Source of the DNA: Pelagibacterium sediminicola
Lineage (GTDB): Bacteria; Pseudomonadota; Alphaproteobacteria; Rhizobiales; Devosiaceae
Assembly: GCF_003390885.1 (NCBI RefSeq)
Contig: NZ_QMEL01000001.1
Coordinates: 558,001 to 622,000, forward strand
Direction of reading: 5' to 3'
DNA length: 64,000 bases
Below, one piece after another: positions 25,738 to 35,289 of this stretch (the first letter of the stretch is position 1; the number at the start of each line of letters is the position of its first letter). A model generated the notes under the pieces. It was not told the DNA's origin and ran no database searches. It saw nothing but the letters and a program-made list of their open reading frames with translations. Position numbers and translations under genes: made by a program.

Positions 25738-26622
25738 TCAGTTCTCTCGCGCGGCGAAGTGGCGGATCAGCTCGCGCAGGGGATCGGCCTGCGTACCAAA
25801 ACCCTTGAGTGCGTCCAGCCCGCCTGAAACGGAGTGGTCAAGGATTTTCCGGGCGCCATCCAGCCCGCGCAGGGCAACGATGGTGGATTTGTTCTGTTCG
25901 ATATCCTTGCCGGCCGTCTTGCCGAGCGCGTCGGAGGTGGCGGTGACGTCCAGGATGTCGTCGGCGATCTGAAAGACGAGGCCGGCGGAGATGCCGAAGC
26001 GGACGAGTTCGGCGCGGGCGTCGAGGCCGGCGTTGCCCAGGATCGCGCCCATCTCCGATGCGGTGCGGATCAGCGCGCCGGTCTTCAGCGCCTGCATCCT
26101 GAAGACGCCGTCTTCATCGAGCGGGACGGTTTCGCCCTCGATATCGAGCACCTGTCCCTCGACCATCTGGCCCGCGCCCAGCGAAAGGGCCGCGATCAGT
26201 TCGGCGCGGATGGCAGGGTCGGGATGGGTTTTTGGGCTCGATAAAAGCGCAAAGGCTTCGGTCAAAAGCGCATCGCCGGCAAGGATGGCGAGCGCGGGAT
26301 CGAAGGCCTTCCAGACCGTTGGCTTGCCCCGGCGCAATTGGTCGTTGTCCATGTCGGGCAGGTCGTCATGGACCAGCGAATAACAATGGACCATCTCGAT
26401 GGCTGCGCCCGCGGCAAGGCTCTGTTGGGGCGTGATGCCGAAAAGGGCGGCGCTTTCGCGCAGGAGCAAGGGGCGCAGGCGCTTGCCGCCCCCCAGCGCG
26501 CCGTGGCGCATGGCGGCGAGAAGCCGGGGCGGGCGGTTGGCGGCGCCCAGATGATGGTCGAGGAAGCCGTCGATGTCGGCGGAACAGGCGGCGATGCGGC
26601 TATTGAGGTCGGGGGTCGTCAT
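25738..26622 (-). CDS. ispA: Polyprenyl (farnesyl/geranylgeranyl) diphosphate synthase
   Basis: This 294-residue trans-prenyltransferase condenses IPP with allylic diphosphates. The first Asp-rich motif is DDLPDMDND (86-94) and the second is DDILD near residue 225; GGGKRLRP and GKTAGKD are also conserved. The residues before the first motif (HCYSLVHDD) and the DDxxxxD spacing fit bacterial FPP synthase, though chain length is not certain. It is divergent from mtgA. Confidence 0.93.
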   Translation of the reverse strand: MTTPDLNSRIAACSADIDGFLDHHLGAANRPPRLLAAMRHGALGGGKRLRPLLLRESAALFGITPQQSLAAGAAIEMVHCYSLVHDDLPDMDNDQLRRGKPTVWKAFDPALAILAGDALLTEAFALLSSPKTHPDPAIRAELIAALSLGAGQMVEGQVLDIEGETVPLDEDGVFRMQALKTGALIRTASEMGAILGNAGLDARAELVRFGISAGLVFQIADDILDVTATSDALGKTAGKDIEQNKSTIVALRGLDGARKILDHSVSGGLDALKGFGTQADPLRELIRHFAAREN

Positions 26623-26660
26623 GGGGGATTTGCTAACGGGTCGCGCTTCATTCTACAAGC

Positions 26661-27410
26661 ATGCAAACAAAGGCCCGGGAAACAAAGAGTTTGGCACAAA
26701 AGGACAAGCGCAAGCGCGGCATTGCGTGGCGGGCCATGCGGTTCGTCCTTGTGCTGGCGGCAATCCTTGTTGCGCTGCCGCTCGTGCTGGTGCCGGTCTA
26801 TGGCGTTCTCAATCCCTTCTCCACCCTGATGGTCTCGCGCTACCTCACCTTCCAGCCGGTGGAGCGCCAATGGCGTGACCTCGACACCATTTCGGACCGG
26901 CTCAAGACGGCGGTCATCCTGTCCGAGGACGGGCAGTTCTGCCGCCATGACGGGGTGGACTGGGGGGCGCTGAGGAACGAGATCGCCAACTGGCGGGCCG
27001 GGGAGGGTGCGCGAGGGGCCTCGACCATCACCATGCAGGTCGCCAAGAACCTCTTTTTGTGGAATGACCGCTCGGTTGTCCGCAAGGCGGTCGAGGTGCC
27101 GCTGGCCATCTATATCGATCTGGTGTTGTCCAAGCAGCGGATTTTCGAGATCTATCTCAATATCGCCGAATGGGGACCGGAGGGAACGTTCGGGATCGAG
27201 GCGGGCGCGCAGCGGGCGTTCGGGGCGACGGCGGAGAATTTTTCCTGGGAGCGGGCGAGCCTGCTCGCCGTGACGCTTCCCAACCCCCATGTACGCAATC
27301 CGGCAAAGCCCACGGCGGGGCTGCGGCGCACCGCGGCGATCATCGCGGCGCGGGCGCAACAGTTTTCTGGCCATGCCGCGTGCGTCTTTGACAGGCCCGC
27401 CCAGCTTTGA
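26661..27410 (+). CDS. mtgA: Monofunctional biosynthetic peptidoglycan transglycosylase
   Basis: This 249-residue GT51 enzyme polymerises lipid II into glycan strands. It has a basic N-terminus, one transmembrane anchor (about 26-48) and the GT51 motifs ILSEDGQFCRHDGVDW (catalytic E89), GASTITMQVAKNLFLW and RIFEIYLNIAEWG. There is no transpeptidase domain, as expected for MtgA. It is divergent from ispA with a 38-bp gap. Confidence 0.95.
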   Translation: MQTKARETKSLAQKDKRKRGIAWRAMRFVLVLAAILVALPLVLVPVYGVLNPFSTLMVSRYLTFQPVERQWRDLDTISDRLKTAVILSEDGQFCRHDGVDWGALRNEIANWRAGEGARGASTITMQVAKNLFLWNDRSVVRKAVEVPLAIYIDLVLSKQRIFEIYLNIAEWGPEGTFGIEAGAQRAFGATAENFSWERASLLAVTLPNPHVRNPAKPTAGLRRTAAIIAARAQQFSGHAACVFDRPAQL

Positions 27411-27565
27411 GCATTATGTTTTTCATCGACACAGATACTAGCCAAACCCCTTCGGCTCCTGTATAGAGCGCCACGATCCGACACACGGAAAAAGATATTG
27501 GCGCGACCGGCGCGGTTGAAGCCTTTTGGCCGACGGTTGCAGCAAGACAGGATGGAGTAAGGACA

Positions 27566-27748
27566 ATGGCAGTACCCAAGAGGAAGACGACGCCCATGAA
27601 GCGCGGTTTCCGCCGCTCGGCCGACGCACTCAAGGCAGCGGCTTACGTCGAGGACAAGGACAGCGGCGAGCTGCGCCGCCCGCATCACGTCGATCTCAAG
27701 TCCGGCATGTATCGCGGCCGCCAGATCCTCGCGCCCAAGGGCAACTGA
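27566..27748 (+). CDS. rpmF: 50S ribosomal protein L32
   Basis: This 60-residue protein starts [20 protein letters not shown], the typical alphaproteobacterial L32 without the zinc-binding Cys set. It is a structural component of the large subunit. A GGAGTAAGG ribosome site precedes it. It is monocistronic, with a hairpin about 60 bp downstream. Confidence 0.96.
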   Translation: MAVPKRKTTPMKRGFRRSADALKAAAYVEDKDSGELRRPHHVDLKSGMYRGRQILAPKGN

Positions 27749-27810
27749 TTTCATAACGCAGTCGCCGCTTTAGACCAAAAGCGCGATTGACGGAAAAGCC
27801 CATCAAGATT

Positions 27811-27840
27811 ACGGCCAGTCCTTGAAACGGGGCTGGCCGT
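27811..27840 (+). terminator. Possible terminator after rpmF
   Basis: ACGGCCAG (27811-27818) pairs with CTGGCCGT (27833-27840), extended inward with wobble, followed by TTTGC. The short T-run makes this only probable. Confidence 0.5.
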
Positions 27841-27872
27841 TTGCTTGCCTGCAACACATTCCGGAGATAGCG

Positions 27873-29273
27873 ATGACGACGCGCACCGAAACCGATACGA
27901 TGGGCCCGATCGAGGTTCCGAACGACAAGTATTACGGTGCGCAGACGGCGCGATCGCTCCAGAATTTCGATATCGGTGGCGAAAGGATGCCCATCGAGAT
28001 CGTGCACGCCTTCGGGACGTTGAAGAAGGCGGCGGCCATCACCAACACGAAACTCGGACTGATGGAGGAAGCCACCCGCGACCTCATCATCGCGGCGGCC
28101 GACGAGGTGATCGCGGGCAAGCTCGACGATCATTTCCCGCTGGTCGTCTGGCAGACCGGCTCGGGCACGCAGTCCAACATGAACGTCAACGAGGTGATCT
28201 CGAACCGGGCTATCGAAATGGCGGGGGGCGAGATGGGGAGCAAGACACCCGTCCATCCCAACGACCACGTCAATATGAGCCAGTCGTCCAACGACACCTA
28301 TCCGACCGCCATGCACATCGCGGCGGTGACGATCCTCGAGGACGTGCTGTTTCCCAAGGTAAAGCTCTTGCGCGATACGCTGGCTGCCAAGTCCGGGGAA
28401 TTCATGGAGGTGGTCAAGATCGGGCGCACGCACCTTCAGGATGCGACCCCCCTGACCCTGGGGCAAGAGATCTCGGGCTGGGTGGCCCAGATCGATCAGG
28501 GATTGAAGGCCATCGAGGCAACGCTGCCCCAGCTTCGCGAACTGGCGCTGGGCGGCACGGCGGTGGGAACGGGCCTCAACACCCATCCCGATTACGCGGT
28601 GAGCGTTGCCGAGGAAATTTCCAGACTGTCCGGGCATGAGTTCGTGACGGCGCCCAACAAGTTTGCCGTCCTTGCTGGGCACGATGCGTTCGTCGGGTCC
28701 TCGGGGGCGCTCAAGCAGTTGGCGGCGGCGTTGATGAAGGTGGCCAACGACGTGCGCTGGCTTGCTTCGGGTCCGCGTTCGGGGCTGGGGGAAATCACCA
28801 TCCCCGAGAACGAGCCGGGCTCCTCGATCATGCCGGGCAAGGTCAACCCCACCCAGTCGGAAGCCATGACCATGGTGGTGGCGCAGGTGATGGGGAACGA
28901 TACGGCCATCGGGTTCGCGGCCAGCCAGGGCAATTTCGAGCTCAACGTCTTCAAGCCCGTGATCGCCTACAATTTCATTCAGTCGGCGCGGCTCCTGGCC
29001 GATGCGGCCAAATCGTTCAACGACAATTGCGCGGTGGGGATCGAGCCGGATCGCAAGAAGATCAATGAGCACCTCAACAACTCGCTGATGCTGGTGACCG
29101 CGCTCAACCGCAAGATCGGCTATGACAACGCCGCCAAGATCGCCAAGACCGCGCACAGGAACGGCACGACGCTGCGTGAGGAAGCCATCGCGCTGAGGCT
29201 TTTGACCGGCGAGGAATTCGACGCCGAAGTCAGGCCCGAACAGATGGTTGGGCCGTTGCCGGGCAAAAAATAG
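27873..29273 (+). CDS. fumC: Class II fumarate hydratase
   Basis: This 466-residue TCA-cycle enzyme interconverts fumarate and malate. Hallmarks are [34 protein letters not shown], the [20 protein letters not shown] active-site loop and the superfamily signature [13 protein letters not shown]. The start at 27873 follows CGGAGATAG; an extension to 27822 is unsupported. The iron-independent class fits oxidative conditions. Confidence 0.97.
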   Translation: MTTRTETDTMGPIEVPNDKYYGAQTARSLQNFDIGGERMPIEIVHAFGTLKKAAAITNTKLGLMEEATRDLIIAAADEVIAGKLDDHFPLVVWQTGSGTQSNMNVNEVISNRAIEMAGGEMGSKTPVHPNDHVNMSQSSNDTYPTAMHIAAVTILEDVLFPKVKLLRDTLAAKSGEFMEVVKIGRTHLQDATPLTLGQEISGWVAQIDQGLKAIEATLPQLRELALGGTAVGTGLNTHPDYAVSVAEEISRLSGHEFVTAPNKFAVLAGHDAFVGSSGALKQLAAALMKVANDVRWLASGPRSGLGEITIPENEPGSSIMPGKVNPTQSEAMTMVVAQVMGNDTAIGFAASQGNFELNVFKPVIAYNFIQSARLLADAAKSFNDNCAVGIEPDRKKINEHLNNSLMLVTALNRKIGYDNAAKIAKTAHRNGTTLREEAIALRLLTGEEFDAEVRPEQMVGPLPGKK

Positions 29274-29291
29274 GCCGCCGGGCCCGGCGGG
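29274..29291 (-). terminator. Hairpin between fumC and the small hypothetical gene
   Basis: A perfect 16-bp GC palindrome (29275-29290) follows the fumC stop. On the minus strand it continues CCTATTTTTTG, so it best serves as the terminator of the minus-strand gene ending at 29295. Confidence 0.65.
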
Positions 29292-29294
29292 CGT

Positions 29295-29564
29295 TCAGGC
29301 GCTGAGATTTTTGCGGTAGCCGGGGGGCAGGCGCTTGACGTCGCTGGATTCGACGCGGCGATAGGTGCAATCGGCCTCGTTGCCCGAAGAGGACGAAAGG
29401 TTGGGCCGTCCGGTCAGCAGCTGGGTCAGAAAGGCCGCGCCGGGGCGGGCGGCGCCGGGCAGGGCGCGCGGACGCGGCACCGCAAGGGCGATGGGCAGTC
29501 TTTGTGCCGAAATGGGCCGGTCCCTGTCACGCTCCGCACTCAATCTGACGCTTCCCTGTGTCAT
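29295..29564 (-). CDS. Small hypothetical protein beside fumC
   Basis: This 89-residue protein is of unknown function. It is Arg/Pro-rich at the N-terminus, then has AAFLTQLLTGRPNL and a basic end CTYRRVESSDVKRLPPGYRK. There are no signal peptide, membrane segment or catalytic motif. The minus-strand terminator just after the stop and a fumC-convergent position support a real gene; the ribosome site is weak and the true start may be internal. Confidence 0.55.
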   Translation of the reverse strand: MTQGSVRLSAERDRDRPISAQRLPIALAVPRPRALPGAARPGAAFLTQLLTGRPNLSSSSGNEADCTYRRVESSDVKRLPPGYRKNLSA

Positions 29565-29751
29565 TTCCGGGCATCTGTCCCGATTTGAAACGGATCGTGC
29601 CCTTTGCTGCCAATATCGTTGCAGCGGCCGTGCCAGTTGGCAACGATTTGTTAACGTTTTGCCCCGGGGAAGCGTTTCATGGTTAAGGCGGAAGGGGCGG
29701 GGTTAACCACCCATTAGGAAAGCCGCCGCAATTTCGCACAACTGTCGGGCC

Positions 29752-30276
29752 ATGAAGACCCCCACAGCCAACCGCAAACGGATTTTTGCCTCCATGCACG
29801 CCATCTCCGCAAGACGTTCCATCGGCCTTCCGCTCGCGGCTGGGCTCCTTCTTGCCGCAACGCTTGCCGGATGCGTGGGCGGCCCCTCGGGCGGGCTGGC
29901 GCCGGGGCTGACCCAGGCCGTCAACACGCCCAATGCGCAAATGGATCGCGCCGCGGCTCTGGGGATCGTCAACCAGTATCGCGCGGTCCGCGGGGTTTCG
30001 GCGCTCAGCGCCGATGGCGCGCTCGACAGCCAGGCCCAGGCGCTTGCCAGCCAGTACGCGGCCAGCGGCACGCCGCCCTCGATGCCCTCGGGGGTATCGG
30101 CCATGCGGCTGAGCGCGGGCTATACCAATTTTGCCGAGACGTTCTCGGGCTGGCGCAATTCTCCCGCCGATGCGGACGTGCTCGCCTCGGCCGGCGCGCG
30201 CCGCGCCGGGTTCGCGGTGGTCTACAATCCCAATTCGGCCTATGGCGCCCATTGGGTGATGGTGCTGGCGCGGTAA
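29752..30276 (+). CDS. CAP/SCP-domain lipoprotein
   Basis: This 174-residue protein has a lipoprotein signal peptide (LLAATLAGC lipobox) and a small CAP (SCP/PR1-like) domain: ALGIVNQYRAVRGVSALSAD, AQALASQYAASG and the closing GAHWVMVLAR. Bacterial CAP lipoproteins are secreted or envelope proteins of mostly unknown role. The usual CAP His/Glu pair is only partly preserved. A start at 29794 (MHAISARR) gives a more typical signal peptide; 29752 is the longest option. Confidence 0.75.
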   Translation: MKTPTANRKRIFASMHAISARRSIGLPLAAGLLLAATLAGCVGGPSGGLAPGLTQAVNTPNAQMDRAAALGIVNQYRAVRGVSALSADGALDSQAQALASQYAASGTPPSMPSGVSAMRLSAGYTNFAETFSGWRNSPADADVLASAGARRAGFAVVYNPNSAYGAHWVMVLAR

Positions 30277-30281
30277 GAGCT

Positions 30282-30935
30282 CTAAACAGGCATGGCGGGG
30301 CGGATCAGGCGGCGTTCGAGGTCGCCCATATCGAGAGGGTCGATGAACTCGATGGCAAAGCCGGGGTCGAGGATGCGGATGACGCGGCCCACGACGCTGC
30401 CAAGCGCCAAGGGCATGCCGATGGGCGGATCGATGTCGGCCGAGACGGCGGCGCCTGATACCGACATGTCGATGACAAAGCAGGGCAGCGTCACGCCGTC
30501 GGCAAGGATGATCAGGGACTGGGGATTGCGCGGCACGATACGCCGGTGGCGACGCAGTTCGGCCACCTCGTAATTGCGCCGCCGTTCGAACCACAGCACC
30601 TTGGAGGCAAGCTTTGCCCGATCGGCTTCGGGCATCCTGAGCGAAATGACAAAACCGAAACCGAGCGCGCGGGCGATTGGCCCGCGCAGGACCCCGAACT
30701 CATCGAAATGGGTGGTGACCCAGTCTCCGACCGTGCCTCCGACCGGCGCGGAAAGGGACAGCATCCGGGGGGAGATACGCTGAATGCGGCAGGCAAAACT
30801 CGAAACCGGCCTGTCATCGGCGGTCCGCCATTTTTCGAGATAGTAGTGGCCGGGCAGGTTGGCGAGATGGCGCAACCTGTCATCGAGGATCGGTTCCGAT
30901 CCGGCCATTGGCGCTGCATTCCCCAGTGCGGCCAT
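30282..30935 (-). CDS. PilZ-domain protein, candidate c-di-GMP effector
   Basis: This 217-residue cytoplasmic protein has a C-terminal PilZ domain (about 125-205) with RRHRRIVP, matching the RxxxR c-di-GMP motif, and VIDMSVSGAAVSADI, matching the D/NxSxxG motif. The N-terminal half (ISPRMLSLSAPVGGTVGDWV) looks like a second, degenerate PilZ-like barrel. It is monocistronic. It may link c-di-GMP to motility or envelope functions; the target is unknown. Confidence 0.85.
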   Translation of the reverse strand: MAALGNAAPMAGSEPILDDRLRHLANLPGHYYLEKWRTADDRPVSSFACRIQRISPRMLSLSAPVGGTVGDWVTTHFDEFGVLRGPIARALGFGFVISLRMPEADRAKLASKVLWFERRRNYEVAELRRHRRIVPRNPQSLIILADGVTLPCFVIDMSVSGAAVSADIDPPIGMPLALGSVVGRVIRILDPGFAIEFIDPLDMGDLERRLIRPAMPV

Positions 30936-31124
30936 GTCTTGTACATCCCCCTCTTATGTACAAAGGCCGTCCGTAGCATTACGTGGTAAAGAAAAGCTTC
31001 TTTCCAGAAAACCGCCGCTTGGAACGTGGCAACAGACATTACCATTGCTTATTGCAAACGGTGGAATTTTATTGGTTTTGTCGTTCCGCTCGACTGACGG
31101 ACGGATATTGAAGGACTTCCCCTA

Positions 31125-31370
31125 TTGCCCCAGCCAGCCCCCGTCACCATCGACTCGCGTGGCGAAAAATGCCCGCTTCCCGTGCTCAGGACCGAAAAGG
31201 CCGTGGCCCGGCTTTCCAAGGGCGATCGGCTGGTGGTTCTCGCCACCGACCCCGTGGCGCGGATCGATATCGCGCTCTATTGCCGCCAGAACGGGCACGA
31301 GGTCGCGGTGGATGAAACCGAAGGGGCGATGCGGTTCGAGATCACCTGCGGGGGCGGCGAGGATTCCTAG
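31125..31370 (+). CDS. TusA/SirA-family sulfurtransferase
   Basis: This 81-residue protein has the conserved TusA motif TIDSRGEKCPLPVLRTEKAV with active Cys C16. TusA relays sulfane sulfur in tRNA thiolation or other sulfur pathways. The TTG start has AAGGA nine bases upstream and gives the expected N-terminus. There is no tus operon around it, so its partners are elsewhere. Hairpins follow the stop. Confidence 0.9.
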   Translation: MPQPAPVTIDSRGEKCPLPVLRTEKAVARLSKGDRLVVLATDPVARIDIALYCRQNGHEVAVDETEGAMRFEITCGGGEDS

Positions 31371-31459
31371 ATCGTTTCAGTTCTTGATGGAAACGATATG
31401 CCCGGATTGTTGGGTTTGGATCGCACTGGACCCCGGTAATAAATACCGGGGTCCAGTGC
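31371..31459. repeat. Two tandem hairpins between tusA-like gene and the D,D-carboxypeptidase gene
   Basis: The first hairpin has arms ATCGTTTC (31371-31378) and GAAACGAT (31390-31397). The second is a perfect 16-bp stem (31423-31438 with 31444-31459) around the loop ATAAA and belongs to the CCGG-ATAAA-CCGG repeat family of this window. The pair probably also terminates transcription between convergent genes. Confidence 0.65.
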
Positions 31460-31505
31460 AAAGCCTCTGCTACGCCGATGATCCCGCCAAGCTCCGAAAA
31501 ACGCT

Positions 31506-32690
31506 TTAGAAATCAGGACGCGGGCGCGGCAGGGGAACCGGTGTGGTCTCCGGCACGGCCGGGGCGCCATCGCCGTAGTCGAGCGTTACAAGGCCCGGCG
31601 CACCGGTCCCGGCGATCCGGGGCTCGAACAGGAAGTCGCCGGGCCGGGGGCGGGGCAGGGGCACGTCGCGCAACCTGCCCAGAACGGTCACGCGGTGAGC
31701 GGGCCGTTCGATGGTGTCGGTGAGATAGCTCACCTGCCCGTCGAGCCCGGCGGGGAACGCTTCCATGCGGGCCTGGGTGTATTCGGTGGAGCCCGCCCCG
31801 CAGATCACCGCGCGCATGTCGACCGGCGCAATCCCTGGCTGGTTGGGAAGCGAAACCACGTTCTGCCCGGTGCCGCGATAGCCGCCTGCAAAGCCGGAAT
31901 AGAGCATGCGGGCCGTCAACTCGCCCCGCTCGCGCGACGAACTGGCGCCCAGCGTTATCGCCATCAGGTGGCGCCCGTTGCGGGTGGCGGTGGCAACGAT
32001 ATTGAGCCCGGAAGCGCAGATGTAACCGGTCTTCATCCCGTCGGTGCCCGCAAAGCGGGTCAAAAGCTCGTTATTGGCGTGCGAGCGGGTCTGGCCGTGT
32101 TCGACCGTCCGTGTCTCGAACATGGGATTGTATTGCGGATAGCGGGCGCGGATGGTGAGTGCGATGATCGCGATATCGCGCGCGCTTGCGGTCTGGGCCG
32201 GGTCGTGCAGGCCGTGGGGGTTGGCGAAATGGGTGGCGGCGAGGCCCATCTCGGCGGCGCGCCGGTTCATGAGATCGACAAACGCCACCTCGCTGCCCGC
32301 GATGGTTTCCCCGATGGCGACCGCGATATCGTTGGCGGATTTAACGATCAGACTATAAAGGGCGTCTTCAAGCGTGATCGCGGTATCGACCGGAAAACCC
32401 ATCTTGGAGGGCGCGACGCTGAGTGCATTGGCCGTGGTTACAACCGGGGTCGAAAGCCGCACCTCGCCGCGCTCGATGGCCTCGAAAGCCAGCAGCGCCG
32501 TCATCAGCTTGGTCAGCGAGGCCGGATGCCAGGGGACGCCGGCGTCCTCTTCGTAAAGAACCTCGCCGGTCCGCATGTCGATCAGCAACTGGGGAATCGC
32601 AAACGCGCCGGAAAGCGACGCGAGGACAAGGCCGAAGGCCAGGGTGAGCGATAAAGCCGCATTCCTGACGGCATCCGGTAAAAACGTCAC
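31506..32690 (-). CDS. Serine-type D-Ala-D-Ala carboxypeptidase (PBP5/6 family, DacF-like)
   Basis: This 394-residue periplasmic enzyme trims pentapeptide stems of peptidoglycan. It has a signal peptide (cleavage near GAFA-IPQ) and the penicillin-binding motifs SLTK (S58, K61), SAN (118-120) and KTG (220-222). A Pro/Arg-rich C-terminal part ends VPLPRPRPDF in place of a clear amphipathic anchor. The start is GTG with GGGAG upstream. Confidence 0.92.
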   Translation of the reverse strand: MTFLPDAVRNAALSLTLAFGLVLASLSGAFAIPQLLIDMRTGEVLYEEDAGVPWHPASLTKLMTALLAFEAIERGEVRLSTPVVTTANALSVAPSKMGFPVDTAITLEDALYSLIVKSANDIAVAIGETIAGSEVAFVDLMNRRAAEMGLAATHFANPHGLHDPAQTASARDIAIIALTIRARYPQYNPMFETRTVEHGQTRSHANNELLTRFAGTDGMKTGYICASGLNIVATATRNGRHLMAITLGASSSRERGELTARMLYSGFAGGYRGTGQNVVSLPNQPGIAPVDMRAVICGAGSTEYTQARMEAFPAGLDGQVSYLTDTIERPAHRVTVLGRLRDVPLPRPRPGDFLFEPRIAGTGAPGLVTLDYGDGAPAVPETTPVPLPRPRPDF

Positions 32691-32871
32691 CGCTGAAGTC
32701 TCCCTGGTCGAGGCGGGGCTTGGGAAAAGGTTGGCGAAGTCTTAACAGGCCCAATATGGCAGAACAATGCCGGCGTCATGGGCTTGCCCGGCTCGTCACG
32801 GGTCATGCTGGTAACAAAAGGGAAGTTGGTCTAGATTGGGACAGCCAGTCTCAACCGATGGGCCTTGAACC

Positions 32872-33273
32872 ATGTCCATATCCCTGATCCGGCCACCTGC
32901 CGAAGCGGTAACGCGCGAGCCGGGCACGACCTGCACGGCGATGAGCGACATTCTCAACCGCATTGGCGACAAATGGAGCGTGATGGTGGTGGCCCGGCTC
33001 GGCAACACCGGAACCTTGCGGTTCTCCCAGTTGCGGCGCGCGGTGGAAGGCATTTCCCAGCGCATGCTGACCCTGACGCTGCGCAATCTCGAACGCGACG
33101 GGCTGGTCAGCCGCACGATTTATGCCGAGGTACCGCCGCGGGTCGAATATGAGCTGACCGGGCTCGGCCAGACGCTGCTCGAACCGATCAACGCGCTCTG
33201 GGAATGGGCGGATACCCATGGCGAGGACGTGGCACACGCCCGCGAGCGTTATGACAGCGCGGCAGCGGAGTGA
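32872..33273 (+). CDS. HxlR-family winged-helix transcriptional regulator
   Basis: This 133-residue regulator has the HxlR pattern: a Cys (CTAMSDILNRIGDKWSVMVV), LRFSQLRRAVEGISQRMLTL (recognition helix) and a wing YAEVPPRVEYELTGLGQ. HxlR proteins often sense electrophiles or oxidants through the N-terminal Cys. No divergent target gene is adjacent in the usual way; the neighbour is the divergent D,D-carboxypeptidase gene. The target is unknown. Confidence 0.88.
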   Translation: MSISLIRPPAEAVTREPGTTCTAMSDILNRIGDKWSVMVVARLGNTGTLRFSQLRRAVEGISQRMLTLTLRNLERDGLVSRTIYAEVPPRVEYELTGLGQTLLEPINALWEWADTHGEDVAHARERYDSAAAE

Positions 33274-33339
33274 AACGCTGCCGCCGATTGGCTCTTGAGG
33301 TGACGTGGACACGGTGTTAGGTAAGCGCGCTTACCCATG

Positions 33340-33424
33340 GCCCTCCTGGCGGAACTGGTAGACGCGACGGATTCAAAATCCGTTTCCCTTGGGAGTGCCG
33401 GTTCGATTCCGGCGGAGGGCACCA
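33340..33424 (+). tRNA. tRNA-Leu (anticodon CAA)
   Basis: Acceptor GCCCTCC pairs with GGAGGGC, followed by encoded ACCA. The anticodon loop TTCAAAA gives CAA, and the long variable arm (TTTCCCTTGGGAG region) and TTCGATTCC T-loop are those of class II tRNA-Leu. Confidence 0.95.
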
Positions 33425-33466
33425 TCCATCTCATCGAGATATTTGTGAACGGTTTCGAGGGTCATC

Positions 33467-34048
33467 ATGCTGCGTCGGCTCTATGACTGGGTGATGGCTC
33501 TTGCCGCTGGCAAGCAGGCGCCATATGCGCTGGGCCTCATCAGCTTTGCCGAAAGTTCCTTTTTCCCCGTTCCCCCGGACGTCATGCTCATTCCCATGGT
33601 CGTGGCCAAACGCGCCAAGGCGTGGCTCTTTGCCTCGATCGCCACAGTCGCGTCGGTGCTGGGCGGATTGTTCGGCTATCTGATCGGCGCGGTATTGTTC
33701 GAGGCGGTAGCGCGTCCCATTATTGAATTTTACCATTACGGAGAGGCGTTCGAGACGCTGCAGGTGTGGTTTGCCCAGGGCGGGGTGCTGCTGGTGTTCA
33801 TCGCCGGGTTCACGCCCATTCCCTACAAGGTGTTCACGATCGCGTCAGGGGTAGTGGGACTCAACTTGCCAATTTTCGTCATCGGGTCAATTCTCTCGCG
33901 CGGGGGCAGGTTCTTTCTGGTTGCGGGCCTGCTTTATCTTTATGGCGAACCGATCCGCGCCTTCATCGAAAAGCGCCTTGGCCTTATGACGGTCATCGGT
34001 GCGGCGCTGCTGGTGGGCGGGTTCATCGCCCTGCGATATTTAAGATAG
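33467..34048 (+). CDS. DedA/YqaA-family membrane protein
   Basis: This 193-residue polytopic protein of the VTT (SNARE-associated/DedA) fold has FAESSFFPVPPDVMLIPMVV, the loop FTPIPYKVFTIASG and an SRGGRFFLVAGLLYLYG segment, as in YqaA proteins. DedA relatives flip or scramble phospholipids or undecaprenyl phosphate. The shorter YqaA branch lacks a defined role. The dsbB-like gene follows after 11 bases, so they are cotranscribed. Confidence 0.9.
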   Translation: MLRRLYDWVMALAAGKQAPYALGLISFAESSFFPVPPDVMLIPMVVAKRAKAWLFASIATVASVLGGLFGYLIGAVLFEAVARPIIEFYHYGEAFETLQVWFAQGGVLLVFIAGFTPIPYKVFTIASGVVGLNLPIFVIGSILSRGGRFFLVAGLLYLYGEPIRAFIEKRLGLMTVIGAALLVGGFIALRYLR

Positions 34049-34059
34049 GAGCCTGGCCG

Positions 34060-34560
34060 ATGCTGAATGCCATGACCGGAGACCGGGGGCTGGCCATTGC
34101 CGGTTTTGTTCTGGGGCTGGCGGCGATCCTGGGCGCGCTGGCCTTCCAGTTCATCGGTGGGCTCTATCCGTGCGAATTGTGCCTTACCCAGCGCCTGCCC
34201 TATTATATCGGGCTGCCGCTTCTTGCCGTTCTCGTTGTTTTCTGGACCCGTCTGCCCAAGCCCGTGCGGCTGGCGTTGACGCTTGTCGTGGCCGGGCTTT
34301 TCGTCTGGGGCACGGGGCTGGGAATCTATCATACCGGCGTCGAATGGGGCATTTTCGAGGGGCCGACGTCGTGCTCGGGCACGGGCGATGCGATGCTGAG
34401 CCTCGATATGCTGGGCGATCTATCCGATTCGCAGGTCGTGGCCTGCAACGCGGTGCAGTGGGAACTGCTGGGCATATCGCTTGCCGGCTTCAACGCGCTG
34501 ATCTCTGCGGCGATCGTCGCCCTGCTCGGGCAGAGCTTCAAGCGGCAGCTCGGCCAGTAG
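34060..34560 (+). CDS. Disulfide bond formation protein B (DsbB)
   Basis: This 166-residue inner-membrane quinone reductase partner of DsbA has four transmembrane helices, the first periplasmic pair C38-E-L-C41 (YPCELCLTQRLPYY) and the second pair C105 (GPTSCSGTG) and C129 (VVACNAVQW). It re-oxidises the periplasmic thiol oxidase using quinone. AGGAG precedes the ATG at 34060. It is coupled to the DedA gene. Confidence 0.92.
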   Translation: MLNAMTGDRGLAIAGFVLGLAAILGALAFQFIGGLYPCELCLTQRLPYYIGLPLLAVLVVFWTRLPKPVRLALTLVVAGLFVWGTGLGIYHTGVEWGIFEGPTSCSGTGDAMLSLDMLGDLSDSQVVACNAVQWELLGISLAGFNALISAAIVALLGQSFKRQLGQ

Positions 34561-34562
34561 CC

Positions 34563-35144
34563 CTACGGCTCGAGCTCGATATCCCAATAAAGATAATCGA
34601 GCCAGCTTTCGTGCAGATAGTTGGGCGGGAAGGCGCGGCCATTGTTGTGGAGGTCGTGGACGCTCGGGCGGAAGGGCTTTTGTACCGGGATCATGTTGAT
34701 GTCGCGCGGCATCCGGTTGCCTTTCCGCAAATTGCAGGGCGAACAGGCGGCGACGACATTGTCCCACGTGGTGCGTCCGCCACGCGAGCGGGGGATGACG
34801 TGATCGAAGGTCAACTCATGCCGCGCGCCACAATACTGGCACTGGAAGCGATCGCGCAGGAAGACGTTGAAACGGGTAAAGGCGGGGTAGCGGGCGGGCT
34901 GTACGTAGTCCTTCAATGAGATGACGGAGGGAAGCCGCATCTCGAAGCTTGGACTTCGCACCACCCTGTCATATTCCGAAACGATCTGGACGCGTTCGAG
35001 GCAGACGGCCTTGATGGCGTCCTGCCAGCTCCAGAGCGACAGCGGATAATAGCTCAACGGCCTGAAATCGGCGTTGAGAACCAGGGCAGGGCAGACTTGC
35101 GGTGATACGTGAACGGTCACGTTCGTCTCCGGGTATGGGTGCAC
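34563..35144 (-). CDS. HNH endonuclease family protein
   Basis: This 193-residue protein has a conserved N-terminal region (PALVLNADFRPLSYYPLSLW) and an HNH domain: zinc Cys pair CQYC, catalytic LTFDHVIPRSRGG, WDNVVAAC and SPCNLRKGN. This compact family is conserved across alphaproteobacteria as a housekeeping gene, not in a restriction system. Its substrate is unknown. It is convergent with dsbB; two bases separate the stops. Confidence 0.9.
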   Translation of the reverse strand: MHPYPETNVTVHVSPQVCPALVLNADFRPLSYYPLSLWSWQDAIKAVCLERVQIVSEYDRVVRSPSFEMRLPSVISLKDYVQPARYPAFTRFNVFLRDRFQCQYCGARHELTFDHVIPRSRGGRTTWDNVVAACSPCNLRKGNRMPRDINMIPVQKPFRPSVHDLHNNGRAFPPNYLHESWLDYLYWDIELEP

Positions 35145-35289
35145 CCGAAACGGCAGTCAAAAGCCTCTGGCGCGCACTCTCAAATTCGGGAGGCGCCCGA
35201 CGCTTCCGGACCGGGGTGGCCCGGAAGAGCCAAACGAATCCATTGGCCGATATTCTACGCCCCAAGTGACAGTGCTGTGAAGATTTTTG